Shown here piece by piece: positions 19,381 to 29,265 of a stretch of 64,000 bases of DNA (position 1 is its first letter; each line of letters starts with the position of its first letter). The notes beneath the pieces are model-generated. The model made no database searches. It saw only the letters and a list, made by a program, of their open reading frames with translations, and was not told the origin of the DNA. The translations under genes were made by a program, and so were the position numbers. The DNA lies in NCBI GenBank assembly GCA_009731375.1, contig BJOX01000064.1:877335-941334 (forward strand), written 5' to 3'. The stretch comes from Paulinella micropora. Taxonomy: Eukaryota > Cercozoa > Imbricatea > Euglyphida.

Positions 19381-22300
19381 TTAGATCGCTTTCGTCATCT
19401 TCAGCTCATCCGGGTTCTGTATGAGTTCCTTAAACTCCGGATCTTGAGCCTGTTGTTGCCTCCATGCGGTAGGCGAGGCTATATGGATAGTACCATCTTC
19501 TAGCCGTATCCCGATTCTTTCCGGGTCATCGTCTAGGTCACTTCTCCGCTCTTGAGGAGGCTCCGCATAAACTTCCTGCGTCTCCTCTTCCTCTCTTATG
19601 TTCGCCTTCGCATTCTCATATACCTCATAGGACCACTCAGCGTCCTCCTGGGTATGTAGCTCACAACATATCCCGTGATCCGGGCCTTGTGGACTGTACC
19701 GTAGACCTGTGCGGTCATATCGGACTCCACTCGCCATCTCCATCGCCTCCGCCATCTCCATCGCCTCAATCTTGTCAGTGGACAAGTCTTCCATCTCCAC
19801 CGTGGACACCAACGCCGATACTTCTGAGTTAAACTCTAGCCTAGAGAGGCTATCAGCGACCACATTTCGCTTTCCCGGTAGATGGACCATTGTAAAATCG
19901 AAACAAGACAAGAACGCTTGCCACCGCGCCAGCCGTCCCGTCTGTTCATGATTCATCAACCATAACAGGTTATGATGATCAGTTCTGACAGTAAATTGAG
20001 GTCCTCCCCACAAATACTCTCTGAGCCTCTTGAGGGCCCATACTACCGCCAACGCCTCTCTTTGCCTTGTGCAATAGTTTCTCTCCGCCGCACACAACTT
20101 CCTACTAATAAACATGATTGGGCGTAATTTCTTCTCCTCATCCTCTTGTTGTAATACAGCCCCAATCGCAAACTTAGATGCGTCTGTATCGACTACGAAT
20201 TGTTTCGTAAAGTCGGGCATCGTTAACACCAGTCCTCCGTCTTTCGGGTCTTTGTAAATGAGATCTTTGAGCGCATGAAACGCTTGCAAAGCCTCTTCGT
20301 CCCACTTCTCAAAGTCTCCAAAATCTATCATTTTCTCCACTTTAGCCCGTGTTGCACCCCAATCGGGTATAAACTGGCTATAGTATTGCGCCATCGCAAG
20401 GAATGAGTGCAATTCAGTGCGGTTCTTCGGTATCGGTCGATTCATAATCTCCTCCCTCTTCTCTTTGGATATCGAGACTCGATTATGGGAGATCTCGTAC
20501 CCTAAGTATGTCACACTCGTCTTGGCAAGTTGACACTTCTTTAGATTGCACTTCAGGCCAAAAGCTCCGATGCGCCTGAATATATCGGACAAATGATCGA
20601 TATGCTCCTCCATTGTGTTAGAGTATACGATAATGTCATCGATATAGCAAAATGCATATTCTCCCGCCTTCTGTCCCCGCCTTCTCATAAAGCCACCGTC
20701 AGACAAATCATCGTACTGACTGCTCAACATCTTCTGCATCGCCTTCTGGAAAAGTCCTGGGGCTTGCTTGAGGCCCATCGGAAGCACTTTCCATTGGTAT
20801 ATTTCCATACCCACCACAAACGCCGTCAGCCATCTGGACTTTTCCTCCAGTGGTATCTGCCAGAAGCCATTCTTAAGGTCAATGACCGAATAGAATTTTG
20901 CATTCCGCAGTACTCTCCTTCCTTCTTCTAATGTCGGGAGAGGATTTCTCTCTTCCTCCAGCACCTTGTTAACACGAGCATAGTTAACTGTCAGGCGCCA
21001 TTCTCCTCCTGGCTTCGGCACTATTCTCGGTTGTGAGACTATTGAGGATGTTGATCTCTCAATAAAGTCCTCATTGAGCAGCTGTCTTGCTAGCTCCTCC
21101 GCTATCTTCGCCTCATGTATACTCAAATTCGCCCTTCGTGGTGCCGGTGACGGCTCCGCACCCGGTATTTTGTAAATAACCGCAGTGAAATCTTCAGGCT
21201 TGACACCACCTGCATGTGGAGGGTCAAAAATTTCCTTGTTCGCCTCTAATTTGGCTTTTAAAAGCTCCTTCTCCTTCTCCGTGCCTACTCCTTCTTCCAA
21301 TATTTTCCGCGCCGCCTCTTGAAAATCTTCATCAGACATCTGCTTATGCTGCTTGAGGGGTTCTCTGTCCTCCTCCAAGCCTAAGTCCTCTTCCGAGACA
21401 TCATCTAGGCCCGTCTTTTCATACGTGACCGTGTCCGGCTCATCATCTTTACCGAGCTCCACCAGCATGTCAATGAGTCTCGCGTATTGCAAAGGAGCTT
21501 TACGGGTGTAAAAACCATCAAAGCATGTGAATGCTTGCGGTATCAATTTCAACTTGTCGAGGTCTCTGAGCTTCCGCTTGTATGCACTGCTCTGCTCACG
21601 AGTTCCCATACGACAAGCCACCACTAGCTGTTGCTTGCGAGAGGGTACCGGTATAGGATGATCAATAAGCCGGTCCCTTATTTCCTGCGCCCATATCGCC
21701 TTCTCATTATATGGCAGGATAATAGTATACGGCTTATTATTTTCGAATAAAGTCCGTAAGCATTTCTTCACTTCAGACAGTGAACGCGGCCACGTGGGCT
21801 CGTCACCCCAGAAATCAGTAATAAAACTTTTAATAGTTTCTGGTGGAGTATCCGGGATTCGCCCCGTTCTCCTTGGTACAAACGCCTCCCTTTTTTCTTC
21901 TCCTACTTTCGCATGGAAACAGTATCCGTTAGTAATATGGACATCTGTTCCTACTCCTTCCGCGAATCTCGCCAACGACGGGCTTCTTTGTGCGACACAT
22001 ATAATCTCCTCCTTTCGCTTCTCGATTAAGTCATCAATAGACTTTTTGTCCCAATGGCATGTCGGAACTGTGACAGTGCACACTTGGGATTCCCAATTGT
22101 CGGTCCAGGACAGCTCATCCGGTCTTACGACATGGGGGTGAACGTACACCTCAAGTGCCTCATGTGCGATGGCCATCTTTTTGTGATCCGTCGCTAGACT
22201 CAGCTCATAAGCCTCATAAGAGTCAGTAGCGTTGAAGGGATCAATATCGTTCTTTTCTCCTCTTTTTACTCCATATATCACTCGCCGTGCGGCGCAATCA

Positions 22301-23088
22301 ATCACAGCCCCCATCGTAGCCAATTGGTCATACGATAGTAATATTGACCCGTGGTAACCGGGGACGACATAAAGGTCCATGCGGTATACTCGTGCGGATT
22401 TTAATTTAAAGGTCAGTGTGATGATTCCCGTGATGACCGTCCGGCTACCCACTCCCTTCAGAGTGCCAGTCGAATTTTTCATATTTCCGTCCACCCAGTC
22501 CCGGTATCGATTAAAAAACTTCCGGCCGACAATATTAATATTCGCCATCGTATCATTACCAACTTTTAATATTGTCTTCAATGTTTCACAATAAAGTTCC
22601 GTATAACACAGAGCATCGGGCCTGTGTATATTGGCTGCGAGAACAAGAACTTTACGTTCCAAATTTTGGAGTCTTGTCTCTAAGTTTTTCAACTCCTCCT
22701 TCTTCTCCTCCGGGTTCACCTCATTAACATTGTTATTATTCTGCGGTACTGGTGCGTTTACTATGTGAGCGACATTGTCTTGTGGCACTTGAGTACACAC
22801 ATTATCTTTTTGCTCGCCACCCGCCGCGATCGTAGACATTGAGTCTGTTAGTGGTTGTTTGCTTGGCCGAGGCGATACGTCTGCCATTGGCCTCCTCGCC
22901 TCCATCGCAAGTCTCGCCTTCCTATTTGCATCAGTTATCATTGGTAACCGTGATGTATGAACGGGTATGAGACTACCTTGGGGCTGCAGTCTCTGTGTAC
23001 CCACATCTTTGTATTCACATAGAGGAAGCGTTGGCCCATTCTGCACAACAGCATTAGAAAGCTCTGTGACTTTAGAGTTAAACTTCAC
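19381..23088 (-). CDS. pol: Ty3/Gypsy Pol polyprotein (protease, RT, RNase H)
   Basis: A 1235-aa open frame. Around residue 180, NDTMANINIVG followed by a beta-rich region (VPGYHGSILLSYDQL) resembles a diverged retropepsin. Reverse transcriptase follows with VIDLKNGFWQIPL, QWKVLPMGLKQAPGLFQKAM and an intact YIDDIIVYSN catalytic box near residue 815. RNase H starts near residue 963 with FVVDTDASKFAIGAVLQQ and includes TRQREALAVVWAL and VRTDHHNLLWL. The frame ends in what looks like the start of integrase at a TAA stop (19381-19383). Beyond the stop the same frame continues open into the gap, so a nonsense change is possible. RT and RNase H look intact. Confidence 0.9.
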   Translation of the reverse strand: MKFNSKVTELSNAVVQNGPTLPLCEYKDVGTQRLQPQGSLIPVHTSRLPMITDANRKARLAMEARRPMADVSPRPSKQPLTDSMSTIAAGGEQKDNVCTQVPQDNVAHIVNAPVPQNNNNVNEVNPEEKKEELKNLETRLQNLERKVLVLAANIHRPDALCYTELYCETLKTILKVGNDTMANINIVGRKFFNRYRDWVDGNMKNSTGTLKGVGSRTVITGIITLTFKLKSARVYRMDLYVVPGYHGSILLSYDQLATMGAVIDCAARRVIYGVKRGEKNDIDPFNATDSYEAYELSLATDHKKMAIAHEALEVYVHPHVVRPDELSWTDNWESQVCTVTVPTCHWDKKSIDDLIEKRKEEIICVAQRSPSLARFAEGVGTDVHITNGYCFHAKVGEEKREAFVPRRTGRIPDTPPETIKSFITDFWGDEPTWPRSLSEVKKCLRTLFENNKPYTIILPYNEKAIWAQEIRDRLIDHPIPVPSRKQQLVVACRMGTREQSSAYKRKLRDLDKLKLIPQAFTCFDGFYTRKAPLQYARLIDMLVELGKDDEPDTVTYEKTGLDDVSEEDLGLEEDREPLKQHKQMSDEDFQEAARKILEEGVGTEKEKELLKAKLEANKEIFDPPHAGGVKPEDFTAVIYKIPGAEPSPAPRRANLSIHEAKIAEELARQLLNEDFIERSTSSIVSQPRIVPKPGGEWRLTVNYARVNKVLEEERNPLPTLEEGRRVLRNAKFYSVIDLKNGFWQIPLEEKSRWLTAFVVGMEIYQWKVLPMGLKQAPGLFQKAMQKMLSSQYDDLSDGGFMRRRGQKAGEYAFCYIDDIIVYSNTMEEHIDHLSDIFRRIGAFGLKCNLKKCQLAKTSVTYLGYEISHNRVSISKEKREEIMNRPIPKNRTELHSFLAMAQYYSQFIPDWGATRAKVEKMIDFGDFEKWDEEALQAFHALKDLIYKDPKDGGLVLTMPDFTKQFVVDTDASKFAIGAVLQQEDEEKKLRPIMFISRKLCAAERNYCTRQREALAVVWALKRLREYLWGGPQFTVRTDHHNLLWLMNHEQTGRLARWQAFLSCFDFTMVHLPGKRNVVADSLSRLEFNSEVSALVSTVEMEDLSTDKIEAMEMAEAMEMASGVRYDRTGLRYSPQGPDHGICCELHTQEDAEWSYEVYENAKANIREEEETQEVYAEPPQERRSDLDDDPERIGIRLEDGTIHIASPTAWRQQQAQDPEFKELIQNPDELKMTKAI

Positions 23089-23121
23089 AGTCTTCTCCTT
23101 CCTCTCTTCTTCCCCCTCCAG

Positions 23122-25694
23122 TCATTCCACCACCTCGAAACGATTACCTTGAGTAGTGTCCGGGTGGGATGACGTATCGGTCTCCGAGGCAGTGTTGTAG
23201 GCCTGAGCTCGACCGAAATTTGGGTTGGAGCTTGCCCACGAGCCTCCTCCTCCTCTGGGTGGGGGGGCTGGAGCTCGAACAGCTCTCCCTCCATAAGGGG
23301 TATATCCCCGACCTCCTCCTCTTCCTCTCTGAGGGGTTCCCTGCCACCTCGAGGCTCCTCTCCATGTTCCTCCTCCTCCTCCTCCTCCTCCTCCTCCTCG
23401 TCCTCCTGCTCCTGCTCCTCCTTCTCGTCCTCTTTGAGAGGCCTTTAAGTTCTTTTGTCTCTCCCTTTCCTCCTTCTTCTCCTTCATCCTCTTCATGTAG
23501 GTAATGATTGCCTCTCGTAACTCCTCATCATCACACATATTGGCATACCAACCTTCGTTCACAGCGGCAATCTGAAGCATATTGAAAAGGCCCGGTTCCT
23601 TGCCTTCCGTCCTGCTCAGAAAATTTGCCCTTGCTGTTGGGTTCTGCCTATCATGATTGAAAGAGCAGTCTCTGTTCTCCATCTGTGCCTTACACTGCAA
23701 GCCCGCGAACCACCTCCAACATGCGGTCTTCAGGTCTGGCTCTCTCTGTCTCTTCCAACCGGCAACTCTGTTTGTGTACGTGGCTTGTGCGCCAACAGGT
23801 ACACCGCCTGCCTGTGCCGTATGTGCCTCCGTGAGCGAGTCCATGTTTGAGCATGCACTCATCACTTCTTGAAACAGTGCTGACGGAGCAACGCTTTGAA
23901 CCGTATTTTCGAACACGTGTGTCTCGAGGAAGTTCTTGGACTTCACTGAGCTAAACGTCGAGCATTGTTGTATGAGCTGAGTAAGCTTACTCGGGTTAAC
24001 TGTGTGTAACGCCGAAAAGAAATAGAGGATGATCGACTTGCGGCCATAGAATAGCCCATAGGAGGAAACTACCTCCGTAAGGGTCGCCGCCAAGCCAACA
24101 GCACTCCTCAAACTCATCGCCACTGTCTCAAAGATTTCAAATCCTATGAGAGTACCAGTGCAGAGATGCTGGTATCCATGAGATTGAAAATATGAAATGA
24201 GTGTGGCCACCGCCAGTTCACACTGAGCGTCTAGGCCTGTTGCATTGTTTCTCTTAATCTCCTCCTTCTTTCTCAAAAACTTGTACTGTGTCAGATCAAA
24301 TCCCTCCGAGACTAGAGATTGGTCAAAAACAGTAACAAGGGCCTCGTATTCCTGCGTTTCGTCGCAAGGAAAAGCCTTCATGCAGGCATTGATCTCTTTG
24401 AGCTTGCTCAAAAGCGAAGCATCAGAGTCTTTGTCTGAGCTCGTCTTGGCATATAGCATGAGACTTGCCACTCCTCCTTTCTTCCCCTTGAAGGCATTTA
24501 TGATGTTCTGTCTGTCCTTCTTCTCCGTGTTTGTGACCACCACCGTAGTTGAGCCCGAGGGTGCAGGGGCTGGTGGGGCAGGAGCTGGTGGGGTCAAATA
24601 TGTCGGAGGGTGTGTCTTTGCACCACTCACTTTTGCTTTCATTCTTTCCAGTCTCATCGTCTTCTCGAACTCCTCATTCTCTTTCGCCTTCTTCTTCTCA
24701 GATATCACCAGCTTTTGAGCATGAGTGATAAAGGCCACCAATTCAGAAGCAGATCTGAGAAAATTATATTTCTCCACATATTGGTCAACACCTGCTTTGT
24801 TGGCGACCGGTGGTGCGTTACTAAGTGATTTAAGGACAGAGTGATCCTTGGTAGGAATCCATCTCTTCCATGCCTCCTTGTGCAGTAACGCACCCATCAA
24901 CAGTCTGATCTTGGTCAGAACTCTGTCGGTCTTCTCTAACTCATCAATCACAGGATGAGTTTCTCCTGCTGCCTTAATGCTTTTTTCCATCTCTGCCTTC
25001 CCCTCCTCCAAGGCCTTTATTTCCATTGTAAAAAAATGAAATATGCCACTCGAGTTTTTCGAACCCAGATTGGTCTTCATTTTTGTTACATCGACTGCCT
25101 CCTGACCAGTCGCGAGGAATCTGGCCGTTGCTCTTGGGTTTGTGTACTGGAGGTAACCCTCACATCGTGGGCCGTATGAACGTTCCCAAATCAGGGTTTG
25201 AGTGTACACCCCAAAGATAGCATCGAGTAATTCAAGGTGGGTGTGTGTGTCCCCAAACTTGATATGCTGTATCTTCTTTCTCTTTTCTGGATCAGAGACC
25301 AGTTTGCCGAGGAGCTGTGCTGTGTTTGATAATAGGATATAGACATCCTTTTTAGCACGACTTTTCTCTCTTCTTTGATCCTGAGGGATCCACACATAGG
25401 TATCCTTCTCTCCCCCCATCTTGTTATCAAACTCTTCTTTAGTGAGGTCATAGTAGTCTTGCACCCACTGTTGTTCCTCCACTGTGATCTCCTCTCCATC
25501 ACTATGAATCAAGTCGATCATTTTTCGTCCTCCTCCTCCCGTGTAGGCAGGTGGTAAGGGATTACCATATGCTCCTCCTCCTCCCGTCTCTTCTTGTTCA
25601 AATGCTCCTTCATCTTCGTCTCCTCCATATCTTCCTTCATCATCCCAGCCCTCTTCTACTCCTCCTCCTACTCCTTCATCTCCTCCTCCTCCTC
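23122..25694 (-). CDS. gag: Ty3/Gypsy Gag with CCCH zinc finger, 5' truncated
   Basis: From the Met at 25521 the product is 799 aa: helical capsid-like regions, a Pro/Ala linker, and near residues 600-625 a Cys-x8-Cys-x8-Cys-x3-His finger (CWRWFAGLQC ... CSFNH) in place of the usual CCHC knuckle. A Gly/Arg-rich RNA-binding tail follows. The same frame continues upstream of that Met for about 58 codons of plausible coding sequence (GRYGGDEDEGAFEQEE) until a CCT/GGA microsatellite at about 25695-25731. The true start was therefore probably lost at the junction with element A. Gag and Pol are in different frames, 33 bp apart. Confidence 0.75.
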
Positions 25695-25696
25695 CT

Positions 25697-26329
25697 TCAT
25701 TCAGTCCTCTTCCTCCTCCTCCTCCTCCTCCTGTCGCTCAGCGCGTGCCTCTTCGCGGCGTGGTACAGCTGCCCGTGGCTGTCCCTGTCTCGTCGGTACC
25801 TGTCTATCAGCGTGTGGAGATCCTTCTCTTCCTGTTTGGTGATGACGGGGCCCACGGCGGTCGCCAGCTTGCCACTGCGTGCCACGATCTCGGCCATGTC
25901 GATACCAACCTCTTGTTTCTTGGGTTTAAGGGCAGAGGTGTTCTTGACGATTTTGAGAGGCTTTGGTTGCGAGGGTGGAGGTGGCGGCGGCGGTGGCGGT
26001 GGCGCAAGGGGCACGGCCGACGGCACGGCCGACGGCACTAGCGCTGGAGGGGCTTGTCTGTTGACTATGTACGGAGCGACGTCGTAGCCGAGCGCTTTGG
26101 TTAGTTTCTCTAGCAAGCGCGCCACTTGTCTCGACTCGCTTGTTGGCACTGGTACGTTGACCGCCTGGGGCGCGTCGATCAGGTCAAGGGCGGCCGAGAG
26201 TTGTGGGTTCACAAATTTCATGATGCGATGGGTGCGGGCCGCCGTCTCGGGCGACACGCCCCCCGCAAAGCCCGTGCGGCATTTCTTGAACGGCAGGCGG
26301 GCATTGGTGGTAAAGGCGCGTCGTTTCAT
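25697..26329 (-). CDS. Element A: basic protein with AGG-AART-HIMKxVNP motif, long paralogue
   Basis: 210 aa as read. Residues about 1-55 (LPFKKCRTGFAGG, then AARTHRIMKFVNPQLSAALD) match the 85-aa neighbour at 26388-26645, so the two are paralogues. A Pro/Ala-rich linker follows in the middle, then a charged helical C-terminal part. The last dozen residues (poly-Arg, KRTE) are encoded by the microsatellite at the retroelement junction, so the true C-terminus is probably lost. The function is unknown. The basic N-terminus with GG motifs recalls small virion core proteins processed after Gly, which is inference only. Confidence 0.6.
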   Translation of the reverse strand: MKRRAFTTNARLPFKKCRTGFAGGVSPETAARTHRIMKFVNPQLSAALDLIDAPQAVNVPVPTSESRQVARLLEKLTKALGYDVAPYIVNRQAPPALVPSAVPSAVPLAPPPPPPPPPPSQPKPLKIVKNTSALKPKKQEVGIDMAEIVARSGKLATAVGPVITKQEEKDLHTLIDRYRRDRDSHGQLYHAAKRHALSDRRRRRRRKRTE

Positions 26330-26387
26330 TTTTTATACAAATCGCGATTTCCACGTGTAAAATTTTTAGAATATAAAAAAACCTCTC

Positions 26388-26645
26388 TCACTTGGATGCC
26401 CCGCCGAGTCTACCAAGGATATTGTTTATGTCAGCGAATGCATGGCCGAGAGCGTCATCGCCGTGGATCGCATCCAGCGCGGTCGACAGGTCCGGGTTTA
26501 CATGTTTCATGATGTGGCGTGTGCGGGCCGCCATCTCGGCCGACCCGCCGCCCGCGTAACCGGTTGTCTTCTTTTTGTAGGGCATGGGCGCCTTGTCAGT
26601 GAACGCGGCGCCGGCATGCTTTGTTTTCCAGGATTGCTTGGGCAT
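26388..26645 (-). CDS. Element A: basic protein, short paralogue
   Basis: An 85-aa protein starting MPKQSWKTKHAGAAFTD. It shares with the upstream 210-aa product the order: basic start, AFT, PxKK, TGYAGGGSAEMAARTRHIMK and VNPDLSTALDAI. It contains essentially only the conserved module plus a short helical tail. The gene pair is tandem on the minus strand, divergent from the packaging ATPase at 26727. Conservation between the copies supports both being real genes. Confidence 0.65.
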   Translation of the reverse strand: MPKQSWKTKHAGAAFTDKAPMPYKKKTTGYAGGGSAEMAARTRHIMKHVNPDLSTALDAIHGDDALGHAFADINNILGRLGGASK

Positions 26646-26726
26646 CGTGCTGGCTGGTGTTAAAACACTGCCACGAAAATGAAAAAAAAAATATTATTCT
26701 GCTTTCAATCTCTACCAAGGAAAAAA

Positions 26727-28013
26727 ATGCAGACTGTCGAGGGCCCGGTCGACCGGCTGCAGGAGCCGGAGCAGCAGCTGGGCGAGAAGACGATCGAAGA
26801 GAAAATACTTGAATATGTCGACAAACAGAAAGACAAGGGCAGGAAAAAGAAGAAGCAACAACAACAGACAGAACAGCCGCAGCCGACAGAGTTCAAGCGG
26901 AACATCGAAGTTTTCTACCCGCGCGAAAATGGGGCGGGGCAGCTGTTCGTGCTCGTCGGCAAGTCGGAGCGCGGCAAAACGCACTTCCTGAAATGGCTCC
27001 TGTACAGCCTGTGCGCGCGCAAAAAGGACCCTTTCCAGTACGGCTTAATTATGGTCCGCACCAAGTTCAAGAATTCGTTCAGTTTCCACTTTGCGAGCGA
27101 GCAGCACTGCAAGATCTACGAAGGTTTTAGGATGGACATCTTGCAGAACTATGTAGAAAACCTCAAGAAGCGCTACCTGGAAAACAAACGTTTGGAGCCG
27201 TCGTTCATTGTGTTTGACGACCTGGTCGGCATCATCGACTCGACCGACCGCTGGATGCAGAACTTTTTCGGCACGTACCGCCATTATAACATCACGATCT
27301 TCATCGCGGTGCAGTACCTTACCGGCCGCAACTCAGTGAGTCCGATTATGCGCGAGCAAACGTCACACTGCATCATGTTCAACTCGAAAGTGCAGCGCAC
27401 GCTTAACAACTTGTGGGAGAACTACGGACAGCTCTTTCCCAAAAAGGAGTTCCTGGCTCACTTTGCGCAAGCGACGGACGAGCGCAACGTGGGGACGCGA
27501 CATGCCGCGATGGTTTACCACGAGCACATCGACCGGCTTGAGTTCAATTACAAGTCCTGGCTCGCGCCAGCTTCGTTGCCGGACGGCGAAGTCATCCTCA
27601 GAGGGCCCGACCCGCCGAGGTTGCCGAGCCGCGCGGACATCCAGAAACAAGAGAGACTGAAACAGCTGGCGTACCGCGCGCCGAGCTGGCTGCCGACTTC
27701 GCTCAAGGGGATGTCACGCCAAGAGCGAGAAGTGATGCAAAGAATGTTGTTTTACGGCGACCGCGCGAGACAGCGCCTGAAAAAGAACGGGAAGAGCATG
27801 GCCCAGCGAGACAAGGAGATACTCAAACGACTGGACGACCAAACCCGAGAGGCAGAGAAGTTGGCACAACAACGGTTTGAGCAGCAGAACCAGCTACCAG
27901 CTGCACCGTTCAAGAACAAGTTTGCGTACACCGACGCGGGCACGAAGGTCAAGGCGCTCGCACCGCCCATTGGCGGCGGCGACGACGACGTTCCACCGTT
28001 ACCTACGTTCTAA
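26727..28013 (+). CDS. Element A: A32/FtsK-HerA-type DNA-packaging ATPase
   Basis: 428 aa from the Met in GGAAAAAAATGCAG. An upstream in-frame ATG at 26679 would add 16 residues from AT-rich spacer. After a Lys/Gln-rich N-terminus, the P-loop is GKSERGKT (residues 78-85), the Walker B FIVFDD (160-165), and a sensor-like IFIAVQYLTGRN follows about 30 residues later. This layout is that of the genome-packaging ATPases of nucleocytoviruses, PLVs and virophages. The C-terminal 130 residues are charged and helical, longer than in many relatives. It would pump DNA into preformed capsids. It is clearly different from the element B ATPase, so the window holds two virus lineages. Confidence 0.85.
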   Translation: MQTVEGPVDRLQEPEQQLGEKTIEEKILEYVDKQKDKGRKKKKQQQQTEQPQPTEFKRNIEVFYPRENGAGQLFVLVGKSERGKTHFLKWLLYSLCARKKDPFQYGLIMVRTKFKNSFSFHFASEQHCKIYEGFRMDILQNYVENLKKRYLENKRLEPSFIVFDDLVGIIDSTDRWMQNFFGTYRHYNITIFIAVQYLTGRNSVSPIMREQTSHCIMFNSKVQRTLNNLWENYGQLFPKKEFLAHFAQATDERNVGTRHAAMVYHEHIDRLEFNYKSWLAPASLPDGEVILRGPDPPRLPSRADIQKQERLKQLAYRAPSWLPTSLKGMSRQEREVMQRMLFYGDRARQRLKKNGKSMAQRDKEILKRLDDQTREAEKLAQQRFEQQNQLPAAPFKNKFAYTDAGTKVKALAPPIGGGDDDVPPLPTF

Positions 28014-28025
28014 AAAAAACAAAAG

Positions 28026-28036
28026 TTCTGGCCCGA
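28026..28036 (+). promoter_or_regulatory. Candidate element A promoter motif (copy 3)
   Basis: TTCTGGCCCGA followed by TATATATATTG, 19 bp before the F-box gene. It resembles the minus-strand motifs at 1814-1826 and 4826-4838. Confidence 0.3.
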
Positions 28037-28055
28037 TATATATATTGAAAGTCAA

Positions 28056-28634
28056 ATGCTACTAGCAGCGCTACCGGCCGATCTTCTGGTGGACGTGCTG
28101 TCGTACCTCCGTGTCGGTGAGGTAGCGCACACGATCCGCCACCTCAAAACGCACACGAACCGGTTTGCGCGCGGGCGGTGGAAGCGGCGCAAGGTGCAGA
28201 ACGGCGAGCTGTCCAGCTTGCACAAATTCCTAAACACCACTTTCGAGTACGACACCAAGTCACTGCCACGCCTCATCAACACCGTGTCGCGCAGGAGCGA
28301 ACACATCTGCTTCGCCTGCGTCCAAAAGAAGACAGTAGAGGGCTACTGCGCCCAGTGCTTTGTGTTTTACAACCGCCGCCGGGTAATCACGCCCTTTGCC
28401 GCGTGCAGGCGCATGGGCCGCACGTCTTTCCCTGTGCCCAGGACGACACGAGACTCTGTCGTGGCCCTGGCGTATATACCGGCCTACCGCTTCCGGATGG
28501 CGTACGAGGAGGCAGGGTGGCCGGTGCTGCAAGTAGACAAGTGGACCAGCTACTTATGGCTGGCGGGGGCCGATGAGACTGCTGCCCGGTTCTCGCACCG
28601 GTTCAACAAGGAGCTATACATAACCGATTTTTAA
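28056..28634 (+). CDS. Element A: F-box and zinc-ribbon protein
   Basis: 192 aa. Residues 5-30 (LPADLLVDVLSYLRVGEVAH) fit the F-box consensus, the Skp1-binding part of SCF ubiquitin ligases. Cys85, Cys88, Cys98 and Cys101 form a CxxC-x9-CxxC zinc ribbon. The remainder is Arg- and aromatic-rich. It lies 42 bp downstream of the packaging ATPase on the same strand. F-box proteins in large DNA viruses redirect host ubiquitination, and a similar role is inferred here. The zinc ribbon could be the substrate-binding part. The F-box call rests on a short motif. Confidence 0.6.
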   Translation: MLLAALPADLLVDVLSYLRVGEVAHTIRHLKTHTNRFARGRWKRRKVQNGELSSLHKFLNTTFEYDTKSLPRLINTVSRRSEHICFACVQKKTVEGYCAQCFVFYNRRRVITPFAACRRMGRTSFPVPRTTRDSVVALAYIPAYRFRMAYEEAGWPVLQVDKWTSYLWLAGADETAARFSHRFNKELYITDF

Positions 28635-28649
28635 ATCTTCGACTGTTTT

Positions 28650-29210
28650 TTAATTATTAAAAAAATGCTCTGCGACGCTATCAAGTTCATTTTCTTCTTC
28701 CCGGTCCTGCTCGTAAGTCAGAACAGGGGTCAGGAGCTCGAAAGGCGCCATTGTCTCTTCTTCGGCGTCAACTGCACCAACTGTCTCGTCCAAAGCAGAC
28801 TGGACGGCGCCTGTTGTGTCTGGAGCGAGCTCGGCAAGAACTGCAAGTCCGTCGCGGACGCTCTCGAGATAGCTCACGGCGGCGGCGACGCTTGGTACAA
28901 GGGGCTGGTCACTAACCCTGGCCTGTGCCCGCCGTGAGGGGCGGACGTTCCAGTCCGACGCAAACTGGCACACGACCTCCGCTGCTACTTCTGGTGTGCA
29001 GACCCACGTGCCACAGCGCTGGCCACGTTGTTTCGGGAATTTGAATTTCGAAATGTGACCATTAGCTAGCCGGTAGGGGTGCAGCTGGAGGTGCCGGCGT
29101 ATCCTCTCGGCGCAACGGCTAGGAGTCAGAGAAGGATACGCTCTCCCGGCAAAATCAATGAGTGAAATTTTCCCGTCAGGTGCCACTCGGCACGGCTTGG
29201 CTTCGCTCAT
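28650..29210 (-). CDS. Element A: putative DNA-binding protein, 186 aa
   Basis: The N-terminal half (ISLIDFAGRAYP, SRCAERIRRHLQLHP, FKFPKQRGQRCGTWVCTPEVA) alternates helices with a short beta segment, like winged-helix or KilA-N-style domains that combine a helix-turn-helix with a wing. I cannot assign it to a named family. The C-terminal half is acidic and helical and ends EHFFNN. It is convergent with the F-box gene, with 15 bp between them. Composition and an undisturbed frame support a real gene; a regulatory role is a guess. Confidence 0.5.
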   Translation of the reverse strand: MSEAKPCRVAPDGKISLIDFAGRAYPSLTPSRCAERIRRHLQLHPYRLANGHISKFKFPKQRGQRCGTWVCTPEVAAEVVCQFASDWNVRPSRRAQARVSDQPLVPSVAAAVSYLESVRDGLAVLAELAPDTTGAVQSALDETVGAVDAEEETMAPFELLTPVLTYEQDREEENELDSVAEHFFNN

Positions 29211-29265
29211 TGCACTTTGCAGCGTCAGTAAAAGTCAGATTATGAGCTTTTAATTCTCGAATCTT

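Larger units (their letters stand above)
16712..25731 (-). mobile_element. Ty3/Gypsy LTR retrotransposon 1, 5' truncated
   Basis: Order on the minus strand: Gag, Pol (PR-RT-RH-IN), extra ORF, polypurine tract, 3' LTR. The 5' LTR and leader are absent: Gag runs straight into a GGA microsatellite and then element A sequence. RT catalytic residues are intact, which suggests a fairly young copy. Confidence 0.8.
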
